Shown piece by piece: positions 1 through 10,557 of a DNA stretch of 34,872 nt (positions are counted from its first letter, which is position 1; each line of letters opens with the position of its first letter). The notes under the pieces were generated by a model. It saw nothing but the letters and a program-made list of their open reading frames with translations. It was not told where the DNA came from and ran no database searches. The position numbers and the translations under genes were made by a program. The stretch is from Bolinopsis microptera (taxonomy: Eukaryota; Ctenophora; Tentaculata; Lobata; Bolinopsidae), in the NCBI RefSeq assembly GCF_026151205.1, contig NW_026971830.1:1-34872 (forward strand). The letters are read 5' to 3'.

Positions 1-2794
1 TCTTTCTTTTTCTCTTCTCTTCTTTTTTTCTCTTCTCTTCTTTCTCATTCTCTTAACTTCTGTTTCTACTTCTTCTATCTATATCTCTTCTATCCTATCT
101 AATTCTCTTCTCTATCTCACTTCTCATCGTCTCTATCTATCCTACCTTATTCTTTTCTTCTATCTCCTCTTCTGCTTCTTAACCTACTTCTATTCTTCTT
201 CCTCTATTCATCTATCTATCTATATTCTTTCTACTTCTTCTATTCTCCTCTTCTGCTAGTTCTCCTCTTCTTATTTCTCTCCTTCTTCTTCTGATTCTAT
301 CTTCTTCTTCCTCTTCTATTCTATCCTACTCTATCTGCTTCCTAAAATCTAACGTCATTCTCCATCTCCATCTCTTCTCTTTCTATCTTCACTCTTCTTT
401 CTATCATCTACTTCTAATTCTACGAACTGTCTACTCTTTCTCTTTCTCCTATCTCTACTCCTTTCTTCTCTTCTTTTCTTTCTTTATCTCTTCTCTCTTC
501 TACTTATTCTCTTATCTAATTCTCTTAACTGAAATCTCTCTTAAATTCTTTTCTACTACTCTATCTATCTTCTCCTCTACTTTCTTCTACTTTCTTCCCC
601 CCCCCCCCCCTTTCTAATTCCTATCTCTATCCTCTAATATTCTTCGCTCTAATTCTTCTAGCTATTCTCTTCTTGATCTCTTCTTCTTCTCTTAAACTTC
701 TACTGTTCACATAAAATCCTCTTCTTCTCTTTCTTTCTTCTCTACTCTATACTCTCTACGATCTTTCTTCTAATTCTCCTCTTCTTTCCTTCTCTTTCTT
801 CGTCTTCACTCTACTTCTTCCATCTTCTCTTCTACTTAACTATCTCTATATTCTTCTTCTTCTCTAAACTAACCATACCTTCCTATCAATCTTTTCTCTT
901 CCTTCTTCTTCTTTTACTCTTCCTAACTCTTTTCTGATTTCCTTCTTCTATCTTTGTCTCTCTTTCTATCTTCTTCTAGATCCTATTCTATCTCTTCTTC
1001 TCTAATTCTTCTATAATCTTTCGTCTTAAAACTTCTCTCTTCTTCTTCTTCTATCTTCTTTTCTTTCTCTTCTAATAATCTATCTTCTTTCTCTGTCTTC
1101 TCTTTACTATCTATTCTAACCCTCATCTTCTCCCTATCTATCTCTTCTCTCTTCATTACTTTCTGACTTTCTCTGCTTCTTTATCCGAACTTCTTCTTCT
1201 CTCTGTTCTCTCTATCTATTCTCTACTTTATCTCTTCTTCTGTCTTCTTCTTCTTCTCTCTTCTATCCTCTCCATCTTCTCCTTCTTCAAGTATCTCTAA
1301 TGTCTTATTCTTCGCTCTTCTACTTCTTGACTACTATCTATTCTTTCTTAAATTCCTACTCTTAATCTGTCTCTTTCCTCTATCTTTTCTATTCTTTCTA
1401 AGTCTTCTGAGTCTATCTATCTCTTCTAATCTTCTTCTTTTCTTCTTTCTATCTCTTTCTTCTCTCAATCTTCTAATATCTTCTCACTCTTCTTCTATTC
1501 TCTCTGATCTATCTAGTCTCTTCTCTCTAACACTTCTATCTAGTCTCTCTAACTTCTGTCTTCTTCAACTTATCTCTCTAACTATTCTACTAACATTCTT
1601 TATCTTCTTTCTACTTCTATTCTTCTCTTCTCTATATATCTTCTTTCTTCACTTCTATATATCTCTAACTCTACTTCTTGTCTCTTCTTCCTATCTATCT
1701 TCTTCTCTTCTATCTTCTGTCTCTACTTCTACTTCTTCTTCTGCTCTTCTTCTTCTCTTCAAGTCTTCTCTTTCTTTCTCTGAATCTAAAATTCTCTTCT
1801 TCTTCTCATCTCTTCTTCTAATTCTCTTCTATACCTTTCTTTCTTCCCTAATCTTCTTCTATCTTCTCTCTTTTCTTAATCTCTACGCATCTTTCTATCT
1901 TCTATTCATTTCTTCTAAGATATCTTCTCTCTAATCTATCTGCTGTAATTCTCAACTTCTATATCTATCTGTCTACGTCTTTTCTTCTTTCTGCTTCTCT
2001 CCTACATTGATCTCCTAATCTTCTTCTTATTCTCCTATTCTTTCTTCTAGTCCTTCTTCTAACTTTCTATATTCTCCTAAGTCTATTCTATAATTATCTA
2101 CCTATCTTTTCTTTTATCTTCTACTCATTTCTTCTTTCTATCTTTCTCCTATCTTCTCTGAACTTCTTCTGTTATCTTCTAACTTCTATCTTCTCTTCTA
2201 TGCCTCTCTATCTTTCTTCTTTCTAGAACTCTATTCTGTCTTTTCTCTACAGTAATCCTTCTTCTATTCTTCTTTCTATCCTCTACTTCTATTCTTGATC
2301 TCTATCTACTTCTTACCTGTCTCTATTCTTCTTCTAATTCTTCTTTCTAATTTCTTCTCTTTCTTCTTCTTCTTAAAATTCTATCTGTTTCTTAATCTCC
2401 CTTCTTATCTATCTCTAAATCCTTCTATTCTATCTCTCTTCTTCTTCTAAAGTCTTTTCTACTTTCTTAACTCTTATCTTCTTCTCTATCTGTCTTCTTC
2501 TTCTACTCTAATCTCTTCTCTTATCTTCTCTAATTCTATCTAACTTACTAAATTTCTTCTTCTATTCTGAAATCTAGACTCTATCTATATTCTTTCTTCT
2601 TAATAAACTCTTCTAACTATACCTAGGCCTTCATCTGAATCTTAAACTTTTCATATACTTAAATTTTTCTCTTCTTTATCTAAACTTACTTCTTAACTGT
2701 CTATTCTTACAATCTCCTAATCTAATCTTCCTACTTTCTAATTCTACCTCTATCTCTCTTAATTCTCTTTTCATCTATCTAGCTTACTATCTCC
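1..2794. repeat. polypyrimidine tract, segment 1 (T/C with CTA interruptions)
   Basis: Irregular TTC, TCTT, TCTC and TCTA words fill this stretch on the + strand. Purine interruptions are mostly A in CTA or CTAA contexts; G is sparse. There is no fixed repeat period by eye, although short runs of period 3 (TTC) and period 5 (CTCTT-type, for example in the first 60 bases) occur. TAA from the CTAA words closes every frame quickly. I see no gene. The only striking internal feature is a C14 homopolymer, listed separately. Confidence 0.9.
597..610 (+). repeat. C14 homopolymer
   Basis: Fourteen consecutive C (G on the - strand) sit between TTTCTT and TTTCTAATT. It is the longest C run I found in the window. 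The surrounding tract rarely has more than three C in a row. It may be a true slippage-prone run or a long-read homopolymer length artefact. Confidence 0.95.
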
Positions 2795-2880
2795 TTATGC
2801 AAAAAAGAAATAGACTAATTTCTATTTGTCTCTTATTGATCTGATTCAGATCTTATTCTTTATTTTTTTTTTTTCTTTTC
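2795..2880. other. mixed-base island with two dyad symmetries, ending in T12
   Basis: This is the first break in the pyrimidine pattern. It opens with TATGCAAAAAAGAAATAG. AAATAG (2808-2813) pairs with CTATTT (2822-2827) across an 8-base loop. A perfect dyad GATCTGA-T-TCAGATC spans 2838-2852. A T12 run follows at 2863-2874. The opening (TTATGCAAA...GA..TAG..TAA..TTCT) loosely resembles the 3' end of the dispersed element found further on, but needs gaps to align, so relationship is only possible. I do not recognise it as a known gene or element. Confidence 0.6.
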
Positions 2881-3912
2881 TATTAGTGACTTACTTCTTC
2901 CTATCTATCTAGTCTACTAATCTAATCTTCTATCTCTAATAGCCCCTTATTCTAATCTATTCATCTCTCCTACTTCTACTATCTAAATCCTTTCCTTTCT
3001 TCCTTCTTCTAGAAAATTCTCTTCTAAATCTATCTATCTCTATCTTATCTCTCTTCTACTCTAATTCTCCCTCTCTCTACTTCTTTTTCTCTTTCTCTTC
3101 TTAATCTTCTCCTCTCTAATCTGATTCCTCTTCATACTTCTTCTCTTCTTCTAATTCTTTCTTCTTCTATCTTCTTCTTTCTACTTCTCAGCTATCTGTT
3201 TCTTCTTCAATCTATCTTCTATCTACTATCTATCCTACTTCTTCCTTCTGTAAATTCTTCTTTCTCTATCCTTTCTATCTATCTAAATTCTGCTTTCTTC
3301 CTGTCTTCTCTAGCTATTGCTCCTAATTCTATCTACTCTATTCTCTAATCTATCTATCTTCTATCTCTGTCTACTATTCTATTCTCAATCTATCTTCTCA
3401 AACTCTCTTCCTTCTTCTAAAATTCTACTATCTTAATTCTCTACTTCTACTATTCTTCTATCTTCTGATCTCTTCTATCTGTTCTATATCTCTTCTCTAC
3501 TTCTATTCTGAGGTCTTCTTAAATTCTCTTTCTTCTCTTTCTTAACTTCACCCTTTTATAAATCAAACTTTCTCTCGTCTCTTCTCTTCTCTAAAAAAGT
3601 ACTCTTCTCTAGCTTTCCCTATCTACATTCTTCTTCTTGTCCTCTATACTCTTGTAGGCTCTAGCTTCTTCCTCTGTCCTTTTTACTATCTTTTATTCTT
3701 CTTCTTTCTAAATACTTCTCCATCTTATTCCTTCTGACTAATCTTCTACTCTTCTTCCTGATCTCTTACTTTCTTCTCTAAACTGGTCTTCTTCTTCTTC
3801 TGATCTTTCTTTTCTCTTCTCTTCTTCTCTCTTCTATTAAAATCTATTCTGACTAATCTATCTTCTACTTATCTTCTAATCTCTTCTACTATTCGTCATA
3901 ATTCTTTCTTCT
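2881..3912. repeat. polypyrimidine tract, segment 2
   Basis: Same texture as segment 1: T/C words with CTA and CTAA interruptions and occasional G. No gene-like sequence seen. Confidence 0.9.
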
Positions 3913-3945
3913 ATTTAATTTAAGCAAAGATTTAGTAAAAATTCT
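3913..3945 (+). mobile_element. dispersed element, copy A (shortest, 3' end only)
   Basis: A 33-base island carries only the 3' end of the repeated element: ATTTAATTTAAGC, then AAAGATTTAGTA, then AAAAATTCT. The 21 bases at 3917-3937 are identical to 5855-5875 in copy B. Pyrimidine tract abuts both sides (TTCTTCT before, CTCTC after) and I see no target-site duplication, though one could not be recognised in such low-complexity flanks. Calling it a 5'-truncated retroelement tail is an inference from comparison with copies C and D; a satellite remnant is the alternative. Confidence 0.75.
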
Positions 3946-5830
3946 CTCTCATCTTCTTTCTTCTACTACTCTTCTATCTCTAAATCTTCTATTCTTCATC
4001 TACTATCTATCTCTAAACTCATCCTTCTTCAAACTCTCTTCTTTCTCTTTCTTATTCTTTACTATTCGTCTCTACTTCTCTAATCTTCTTCTTCTATTCT
4101 TTCTATCTTCTATTCTCTTCTACCTTCTTCTACTATCTAGGAGGGTCTTCTTCTCTAATATCTCTCTCTAAATCTTCTTCTGTCTTCTATCTAGTCTCTT
4201 CCTTCTACTCTCTATCTTCTTCTGAACTGACATCTCTAAATCTTCATCTCTTCTCCTCTTCTAAACATCTATCAGACTTCTAAGCTTTCCTTCCTTCTAC
4301 TCTCTTCTATCCTTCTTCTCTCCAAATTCTCATCTTCTAATTTCTAATTCTTCTTCTTCTATCTCTCCTACTTCTTCTTTCTTCTCTCTACTTCTTTCTA
4401 AACTTACTTCTTCTTTCTTCTTCTTCTATCTTTCTGTCTTCTTCTCTTCCTTATCTCTCTTCTTCTTTCTTACTAAATCTTTTCTAATTCTAGGACTTTT
4501 CTCTATACTTCTACTAATTCTATCTTTCTTATCTTCTCCAGTCTATCTATCTCTTCTTCTCTACTTCTATTCTCTTCTATCTTCTCTTTCTTTCTTCTCT
4601 TCTTTCTATCTATTCTCTTTCTCTTTCCTAATTCTTGCCTTCTATTTCTTAACTCTTATCCAACTTCTTCTACTCTCTTCATCTTATCTATTCTTTCTAT
4701 TCTCTCTTCTTCTCTTCTAATACTAATTTACTCAATCCTATTCTATTCTATCTGTATCTAAAATCTCTCTTCTTATTCTTTCTACTTGCTTCTTCTTTCT
4801 TTATCTTTCTTCTGAAATTCTTCTGTTTCTAATCTAAATTCTTCTTCTTCAATTTCTATCTACTATCTTTGCACCTGAATTCTTCTCTCTTACTACTTCT
4901 CATTCTAATTCTATTCTGCTTCTACTCTTCTTTCTGACTCTTGTCTTTCTTCTTATTTCTTTCTTCTTCAACAAACTCTTCTTCTTTCTTTCTTCTACTT
5001 CTCTTACTAAACTATCTTCACTGCTTTCATTCTTCTTCCTTCTTTCTAAAGTCTTCTATTCTATCTCTATTCTTCTTTACTACTACTTCTCTTCTTCTGT
5101 TTTCCTTCTTCTCTTCAGTCTGCCTTCTATTCTTTCTCTTTCTTACTTCTACTTTCTTCTGTCCTCTATCTCTACTAAAATTCTTCTTAAATATCTTCTT
5201 TCTACTTCTCTTCTCTTTCTTCTTTTAACTATTCTCCTTTCTATTCTAATTCCTCAACTTCTATTCTTATTTCTCACTTCTTCTTAAATCTAAATTCTAA
5301 CTTTTCTTTTATCTATTCTATACTTCTTTCTCTTCTCTCTTCTAAACATCTCTTCTTAATCTTCTTCTTCAATTCTCTTCCTCTACTTCTAGTTCCGACT
5401 CTACTCTTCTCTTCTTACTCTTCTATCTACTACTATCTACCTCTTCTTTCTTCTAGAGCTATACTAAATCTTCTCTTTCTCTCTAATCTTTCCGTATTCT
5501 TCCTTCTTCTTATTCCGACTTCTTCTAAACTCTACACTTTCTCTTCTCTGCACTCTATCTACTTCGATCTCCTTCTACTTCTCTCTTCTATCTTCTCTCT
5601 TCTTAATCTTCCTCTTCTCTTCTAAACTTCTAATCTTTCTTCTTCTACTTCTTCTTATCTACAATCTTGCTTTTCCTACTAACTTCTTCTTCTACTATTC
5701 GACTTCTGTTTCTCTTCTCTCCTCTATCTAATTCTTCTCTCTCCTTTCTTCCCTTTCTGATCTGCTTGATCCTCACTTTCTTCTAATCTAATTCTACTTC
5801 TCTAAACTTTCTTTCTTTCTACTATCCCTC
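3946..5830. repeat. polypyrimidine tract, segment 3
   Basis: T/C tract between element copies A and B. An open frame at 4941-5228 (95 codons) falls inside, but its product is almost only Ser, Leu and Phe with a few Thr, and it is the same low-complexity tract translated. Nothing else seen. Confidence 0.9.
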
Positions 5831-5883
5831 TTAAAAAAACAGTAACAACTATTAAATTTAAGCAAAGATTTAGTATAATATCT
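5831..5883 (+). mobile_element. dispersed element, copy B
   Basis: The island begins with a run of seven A followed by CAGTAACAACTATT, matching the AAACAGTAACA section of copy D. It continues with the shared AATTTAAGC/AAAGATTTAGTA block (5855-5875), identical to copy A over 21 bases. Its end differs: AGTATAATATCTTC replaces AGTAAAATTCT. It therefore extends about 20 bases further 5' than copy A. Flanks are plain pyrimidine tract. Confidence 0.8.
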
Positions 5884-6884
5884 TCATCAAGTACTCTATC
5901 TTCATTCTAATTCCTTCTATCTTCTAATTCTGCTTCTATTCTATTCTTTCTCTTCCGTCTAATCTCTATTCTCTTCTCATCCTATCATGCTCTCTTCGTT
6001 CTCATAATCTTCCCTACCTAGTCATATTCTATTCTCTCTCTATATCTCTTCTTTCTATATTCTTTTCTCAGGCTATCTGTGGATCACTTTTCTTTTCACT
6101 CTCATCTATCTGCTTCATCTAATCTCTACTTCTACTGGTCCTACTATTCTTATATCTTCTTCATCCTTCTTCTTTCTCTATTCTTTCTTCTTCTATCTTA
6201 CTTCTAAAATTCTACTCTTCTTCTATTCACTTTCTTTACTCTTCCTATCTCTATCTCAACTATCTGCTCTCTCTTTTCTATACTAAATCTGTCACAGTCT
6301 ATCTTCCTCTCTTTCTTCTTCTTTCTTCTACTCTTCTAATTCTATTCTCCTTCCTTACTGTCTATCTGAAACTTCTTTCTAAACTTACTTCTCTTACTAA
6401 TCCTATCTCTAGCTCTATTCTCTTTCCTCTATCTTCTCACTACTTCATCTGCTACTTCTATTTCTTCTGCTCCTATTTTTTATCTTTAAACTCTTCTTCT
6501 ACTTCTTTCTATCCTCTCTACTCTCCTTCTTTCTATCTTCTATCTACTACTACTTCCTAAACCTCTTCCTTCTTCTATCTTCTTCTTCTTTCTTCTACGT
6601 TACTCTAAATCTTTCCTTCTAACTAAGTTGGATCTCTCTTACTTCTCTTATTTCTACATCGCACTCTTTTACTTCTATCTTAATATATCTTCTACAACTA
6701 TTCATCTATCAATCTCTTCTACTCTTCTTCCTTTCTAACTTCTATCTTCTCATCTTCTCTACTAAACTTTCATTCCTCTACTATATTTCTAACCTCTAAC
6801 TGATCTATCCAGACTCTTCTTCTTCTCTACTTATCTACATTCTTCTTTCTCTACAACACTCTAAAATTCTGTCTCTTCTAACTT
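5884..6884. repeat. polypyrimidine tract, segment 4
   Basis: T/C tract between element copies B and C, with slightly more G and CAT/CAC words than earlier segments. No gene-like sequence seen. Confidence 0.88.
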
Positions 6885-6898
6885 CAAATCCATTGGTT

Positions 6899-6963
6899 GA
6901 TGATGTCTTCTAAACCAGGGGAGTTAAAGGACCATGTAGTTCACATTCTCCCCTCACATCATC
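6899..6963 (+). other. nested inverted repeat inside copy C
   Basis: Outer arms GATGATGT (6899-6906) and ACATCATC (6956-6963) are perfect 8-base complements. Inside them GGGGAG (6918-6923) pairs with CTCCCC (6948-6953) across a 24-base loop. The junctions are asymmetric (11 bases on the left, 2 on the right). The whole could fold as an RNA stem with an internal loop. Whether it is a structured RNA head, a terminator-like hairpin or chance is unknown. Confidence 0.65.
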
Positions 6964-7004
6964 TTTACACTGCTCAACAAACTGAAAACCGAGAATTTCA
7001 TTAA
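6900..7004 (+). other. possible 34-codon coding remnant in copy C
   Basis: The frame from ATG at 6900 to TAA at 7002-7004 reads MMSSKPGELK... and ends ...LYTAQQTENREFH. The frame stays open upstream to 6882, where a TAA at 6879-6881 closes it inside the pyrimidine tract, so if coding it is the C-terminal tail of a truncated protein and the ATG need not be a start. Unlike every other open frame in the window, it uses a balanced amino-acid set including Glu, Asp, Gly, Val, Gln and His. Against it: copy D, the only other copy reaching this far, has a net two-base loss in the CTCAACAAACTG section and a further one-base loss just after, breaking the frame. I recognise no domain. A chance frame in an A-rich non-coding tail is quite possible. 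Confidence 0.2.
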
Positions 7005-7120
7005 AAACATCATCCTAAAAGAAGCCACTGAAATTATTACAGTAAAAAAACGAAACATTACTATTTATTTAAAGCAAAGATATAGTAAAATTCTAATTCT
7101 AATCTCTTCTTATACTTTAA

Positions 7121-7136
7121 TTTTTTTTTTTTTTTT
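7121..7136 (+). repeat. T16 homopolymer
   Basis: Sixteen T follow TACTTTAA, 26 bases beyond the 3' end of copy C. It is the longest T run I found. The earlier mixed-base island also has a long T run (T12) at its 3' edge. Confidence 0.95.
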
Positions 7137-8756
7137 CTCTTCCTTCTCTTCTTTCTAATCTTCAAAGGTCTTCCTGTCTACCTTCATCTACCTCTCTAAA
7201 TTCTTCTATCTTTCTTCATTCTTCTTCTATCATTCTTCTCTTCTATATCCTTCTTTCTTTCTTCTATTTTCTAAAACTCTCTCTCTGGTCCTTTACTTTT
7301 CTTCTACTTAACTATCTTTTCTTATCTAGATTCTTCTCTACTCTTTCTTTTCTATCTAATACAACCTTTCTTCTGAGATCTTATTCTCTACTGTGTTCTT
7401 AATACTCTCCTTCTTACCTTCTTCTCTTCCTCTAGAAAATCTCTTACTCTTTCTAATCTATCTATTCTCTAATCTCTCTTCTATCCTATCTACCTTCTAA
7501 TAAATTCTACTTCTATCTTCTACTTCTCCCCCCCCCCTCTCTTCACTCATTCTCTACTTCTTATCTTTCTTCTTCTTCTTCTCTATTTTCTCTCCTATCT
7601 TTCTCATCTATTCTCTCTTCTTATCTAACTTAAACTTCTTCTCTATCTCTCTTCTCTCATCTTTGTCTTTCTTCTATCTAAAGTTCTTCTATTCTATTCT
7701 ACTCTTGTCTTCTGTCTTTACTTTCTCCGTTTCTTCCGCTTCTTTCCTTTTTCTACTCTTCTCTAATCTTCTTCTTAAGAACTCTAATCTATACTAATCC
7801 TACTCCTCCTTTCTTTTCCTTCTACTAACTTCTATTCTTCTTCTAATCTTTTCTCTTTACTTCTATCTATTTCTCTCTCTGTGCTAAAGAGATTTTCTCT
7901 TCTTTCTTCTATAAATCTATCTTCTTCTACCTTTCTTCTAAAACCTCTTCTGATCTATTCTTCTTCTTTCTTTCTTCCTATCTCTCTCTTCTTCATCACT
8001 CTTCTATCTTCTCTATCTTCTGATTCATCTACTTCTCTGTCTATCTACTACTTCTTTCTGTCTCTTCTCTCTCTCTCTATCTTCCTTTTCTAATCTGTCT
8101 TCTAACTCTATATCTAATTCTTATCTCTTTCTTCTAAATCTTCTTTCTCTTCTAATCTTTCTCTCTTTCTCTCCTTCTTCTTCCTATCTTCTACTCTACT
8201 AATCTGCACTACATCTTCATTCTATTTCTAGCTTCTTCTCTTTTCTCTGATTTCTCCTCTCGATTTTCTCTCTTTCTATGTCTCATCTCTTTCCTAAATC
8301 TATTCTATTCTCTCTCTATCTCTATTCTATTTCTCTACTTATCTTCTACTAAGTCTTACTATTCATCTGTTCTTTCAGTCTTCTTCTCTTCTGTACTTCT
8401 TCTATCTTCTCTATCTTTGACTTCTTCTCTTTCTAATTTCTACTCGATCTCTTCTTCTCTTCTCCTTATCTTCTTCTTCTCTTTCTCTATCTTCTATTTC
8501 TTTCTACTCTAATTTCTATTCTAATCTTCTAGCTTTATTCTTTCTACTATTCTTCTCTTCTCTTTCTTATCTAATCTTCTATCTTCTCCTCTATCTACTC
8601 TTCTTAAATCTTCTAAATTCTATCTTACTTCTATCTCTTCTATCTTCTCTACTATCTTCTGTCTTTCCTCTCTCTGCTTCTATCTTCATCTCCTGCTTCT
8701 CATCTCTTCTTTTCTCTATTCTTCTTCTAATTCTTCTTATCTACTTCTTCTGACTT
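7137..8756. repeat. polypyrimidine tract, segment 5, with C10 run
   Basis: T/C tract between copies C and D. A C10 homopolymer lies at 7528-7537. A 70-codon open frame at 7881-8093 is Ser/Leu/Phe-rich low complexity and is not called. No other structure seen. Confidence 0.9.
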
Positions 8757-8900
8757 GCTTTACATAACTTTACACTGAAACAAACTGAAAAACAGAATTT
8801 CCTTAAAAACATCAATCATAAAAGAATCACTGAAATTATTACGAGTAAAAGAAACAGTAACATTACTAATTTAATTTAAGCAAAGATTTTAGTAAATTCT
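8757..8900 (+). mobile_element. dispersed element, copy D
   Basis: About 144 bases aligning with the 3' two-thirds of copy C, from TTTACACTG to AGTAAATTCT, with small substitutions and short indels. Shared blocks include CAAACTGAAAA, GAATTTC, TTAAAAACATCA, the 15-mer CACTGAAATTATTAC, AACATTACTA and AAGCAAAGAT. Compared with copy C it has an extra AGT near AAACAGTAACATT, which copy B also has, so neither C nor D is simply the parent. Its 5' end lies inside copy C at about position 6956, with pyrimidine tract directly upstream. Confidence 0.82.
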
Positions 8901-10543
8901 CTTTCTTCTATCTCAATCTTCTCTAAAATTCTTCTCTCTACTCCTAGTTTCATCTACAATCAATCCTTCTTTCTTTTCTTTCTCTCTAATTCTATCTTCT
9001 CTCTCTCTCACTATTCTACTTCTTCTTAAACTTAAATTCCTCTTCTCTAACTAACTTTCTCATCTTTCTTCTTTCTATCTCCTCTTTCTCTTCTCTTCTC
9101 TCTCTTTCTTCTCCTCTTCTTCTATTCTCCTAATCTACTCTTACTAATCTCTGATCTTTCTAAAATTCTTCTGACTATTCTCTTTCTTCTGATTCTCTAT
9201 CTTCAAACCTTCTTCTCTTCTTCTTTCTTCTTCTAGTTCTTTTCTCTTCTATCTCTACTATAACTGCTTCTTTTCTGTCTACTTACTTCAATCTACTCTA
9301 TTCTCTAATGTCTTCTTCTTAAAATTCTTTCTTTCCTATTCTCTTGTATCTTCTCTACTATCATCTATCTTCTTCTTCTTCTTCCTTCCTATTCTACTCT
9401 TCTATCTATTTCTTCTAATCTCTTCTATTCTACCTTCATCTAAATTCTAATCCTACTTCTCGTCTGCTTTCTCTAAAATCTGACTCTATTCCTAGTATTC
9501 TTCTTCTTCGGCACTCTTCTATTCTTAACTATCTATTCTTTCGGTCTAAATAGCTCTTTCTTCTATCTTGGAAATTCTCTCTTATCTTTCTTGTCTACTA
9601 TCTTCTTCTTCTTACTCCTTAGTCTATTCTATAATTCTTCTTCTTTCTTCTCTACTTTATTCTTCTCTTCTATCTTCTTCTACTACTCTACTCTATCTTC
9701 TATCTAAAATCTCTATTCTCTCTTTATTCTTTGATCTAATTCTACTAGGATCTATTCTCAACTTCTTCTTTCTCTGTCTTATCTAAAATTCTTCTTAATT
9801 CTTCTCTTTCTATCTTCTTCTTCTCTCTTCTAGACTCTATTCTAATCTTCTATCTTCTCTACCTTTCTTCTATAATTCTCTCTCTAACTAAGCTGATCTG
9901 CTGAATCTTTCTCTCTTCTACTTTCTCTTCTTCTTTCTTCTGTCTGTCTTCTTCTTCTTCTTCTTCTGTAATTCCTCTCTGTTTAATCTTTCTAACCAAA
10001 CTTCATACTCTCAGCTTCTTTCTGTCTCTTCTCATCTACTCTTTCTATTCTATCTAACTCAGAATATCTTCTACTACTTCTTCATGTCTATTCTTCTGTC
10101 TTCTGTATCTCCCTTACTACTTCTCTATCCTCTAGCTAAATCTTCTATCTATCTTCTAAAACAGATCTCTTTTCTTCTATTCTATCTCTGTCTTCTTTCC
10201 TTCTCTAATTCTTCTAATTCTTTCTTATACTACCTCGATACTCTTCCTTCTTCTTCTTCTTCTTCTTCTATTCTATCTTTTCATCTTTCTACTTATGGAC
10301 TTCTATTCTGATACTAAGACTATTCTCTGTTCTATATCTACTCTTCTATCTTCATTCTTCTTTCTTTCTTCCTTCTTCAATCTATCTTCTCTATCTTTAA
10401 TTCTTCTTTTCTTCTTCTCAAATCATATCTTCTTTCTTTTCTTCTGCTAATCTTGATCCTTCTTCTCCTCTACTTTAATTTCTAATCTTCTCTCTACTAA
10501 TCAACTTACTCTTCTCTATATTCTCTAAATCTCCTATAGCTTC

Positions 10544-10557
10544 GAACTTCTAAGTTC
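10544..10557. other. short palindrome GAACTT-CT-AAGTTC
   Basis: Two perfect 6-base arms are separated by two bases. Such symmetry is rare in a pyrimidine strand because both arms need purines. It is too tight to form a good RNA hairpin and has no flanking context to suggest a binding site. Confidence 0.5.

Larger units (their letters stand above)
6885..7094 (+). mobile_element. dispersed element, copy C (longest)
   Basis: About 210 bases of normal mixed-base, AT-rich sequence. Its second half aligns with copy D along its whole length: the segment from TTTACACTG, through TTAAAAACATCA, the identical 15-mer CACTGAAATTATTAC, CATTACTA and AAGCAAAGA, to AGTAAAATTCT. Its first half (6885-6955) has no counterpart in the other copies and holds a nested inverted repeat and a possible coding remnant. 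The 3' end runs into ATTCTAATTCTAATC and then pyrimidine tract, with T16 at 7121-7136. The shared 3' end with differing 5' ends fits 5'-truncated non-LTR retroelement copies; this is an inference and I cannot name the family. Confidence 0.82.

Noticed and set aside
4941-5228. 95-codon Ser/Leu/Phe frame
   Set aside because: Non-ATG start, extreme low complexity, and identical texture to the surrounding non-coding tract.
6918-6953. Rho-independent terminator from GGGGAG/CTCCCC
   Set aside because: The 24-base loop is too long and no T run follows the 3' arm directly; there is no gene upstream to terminate.
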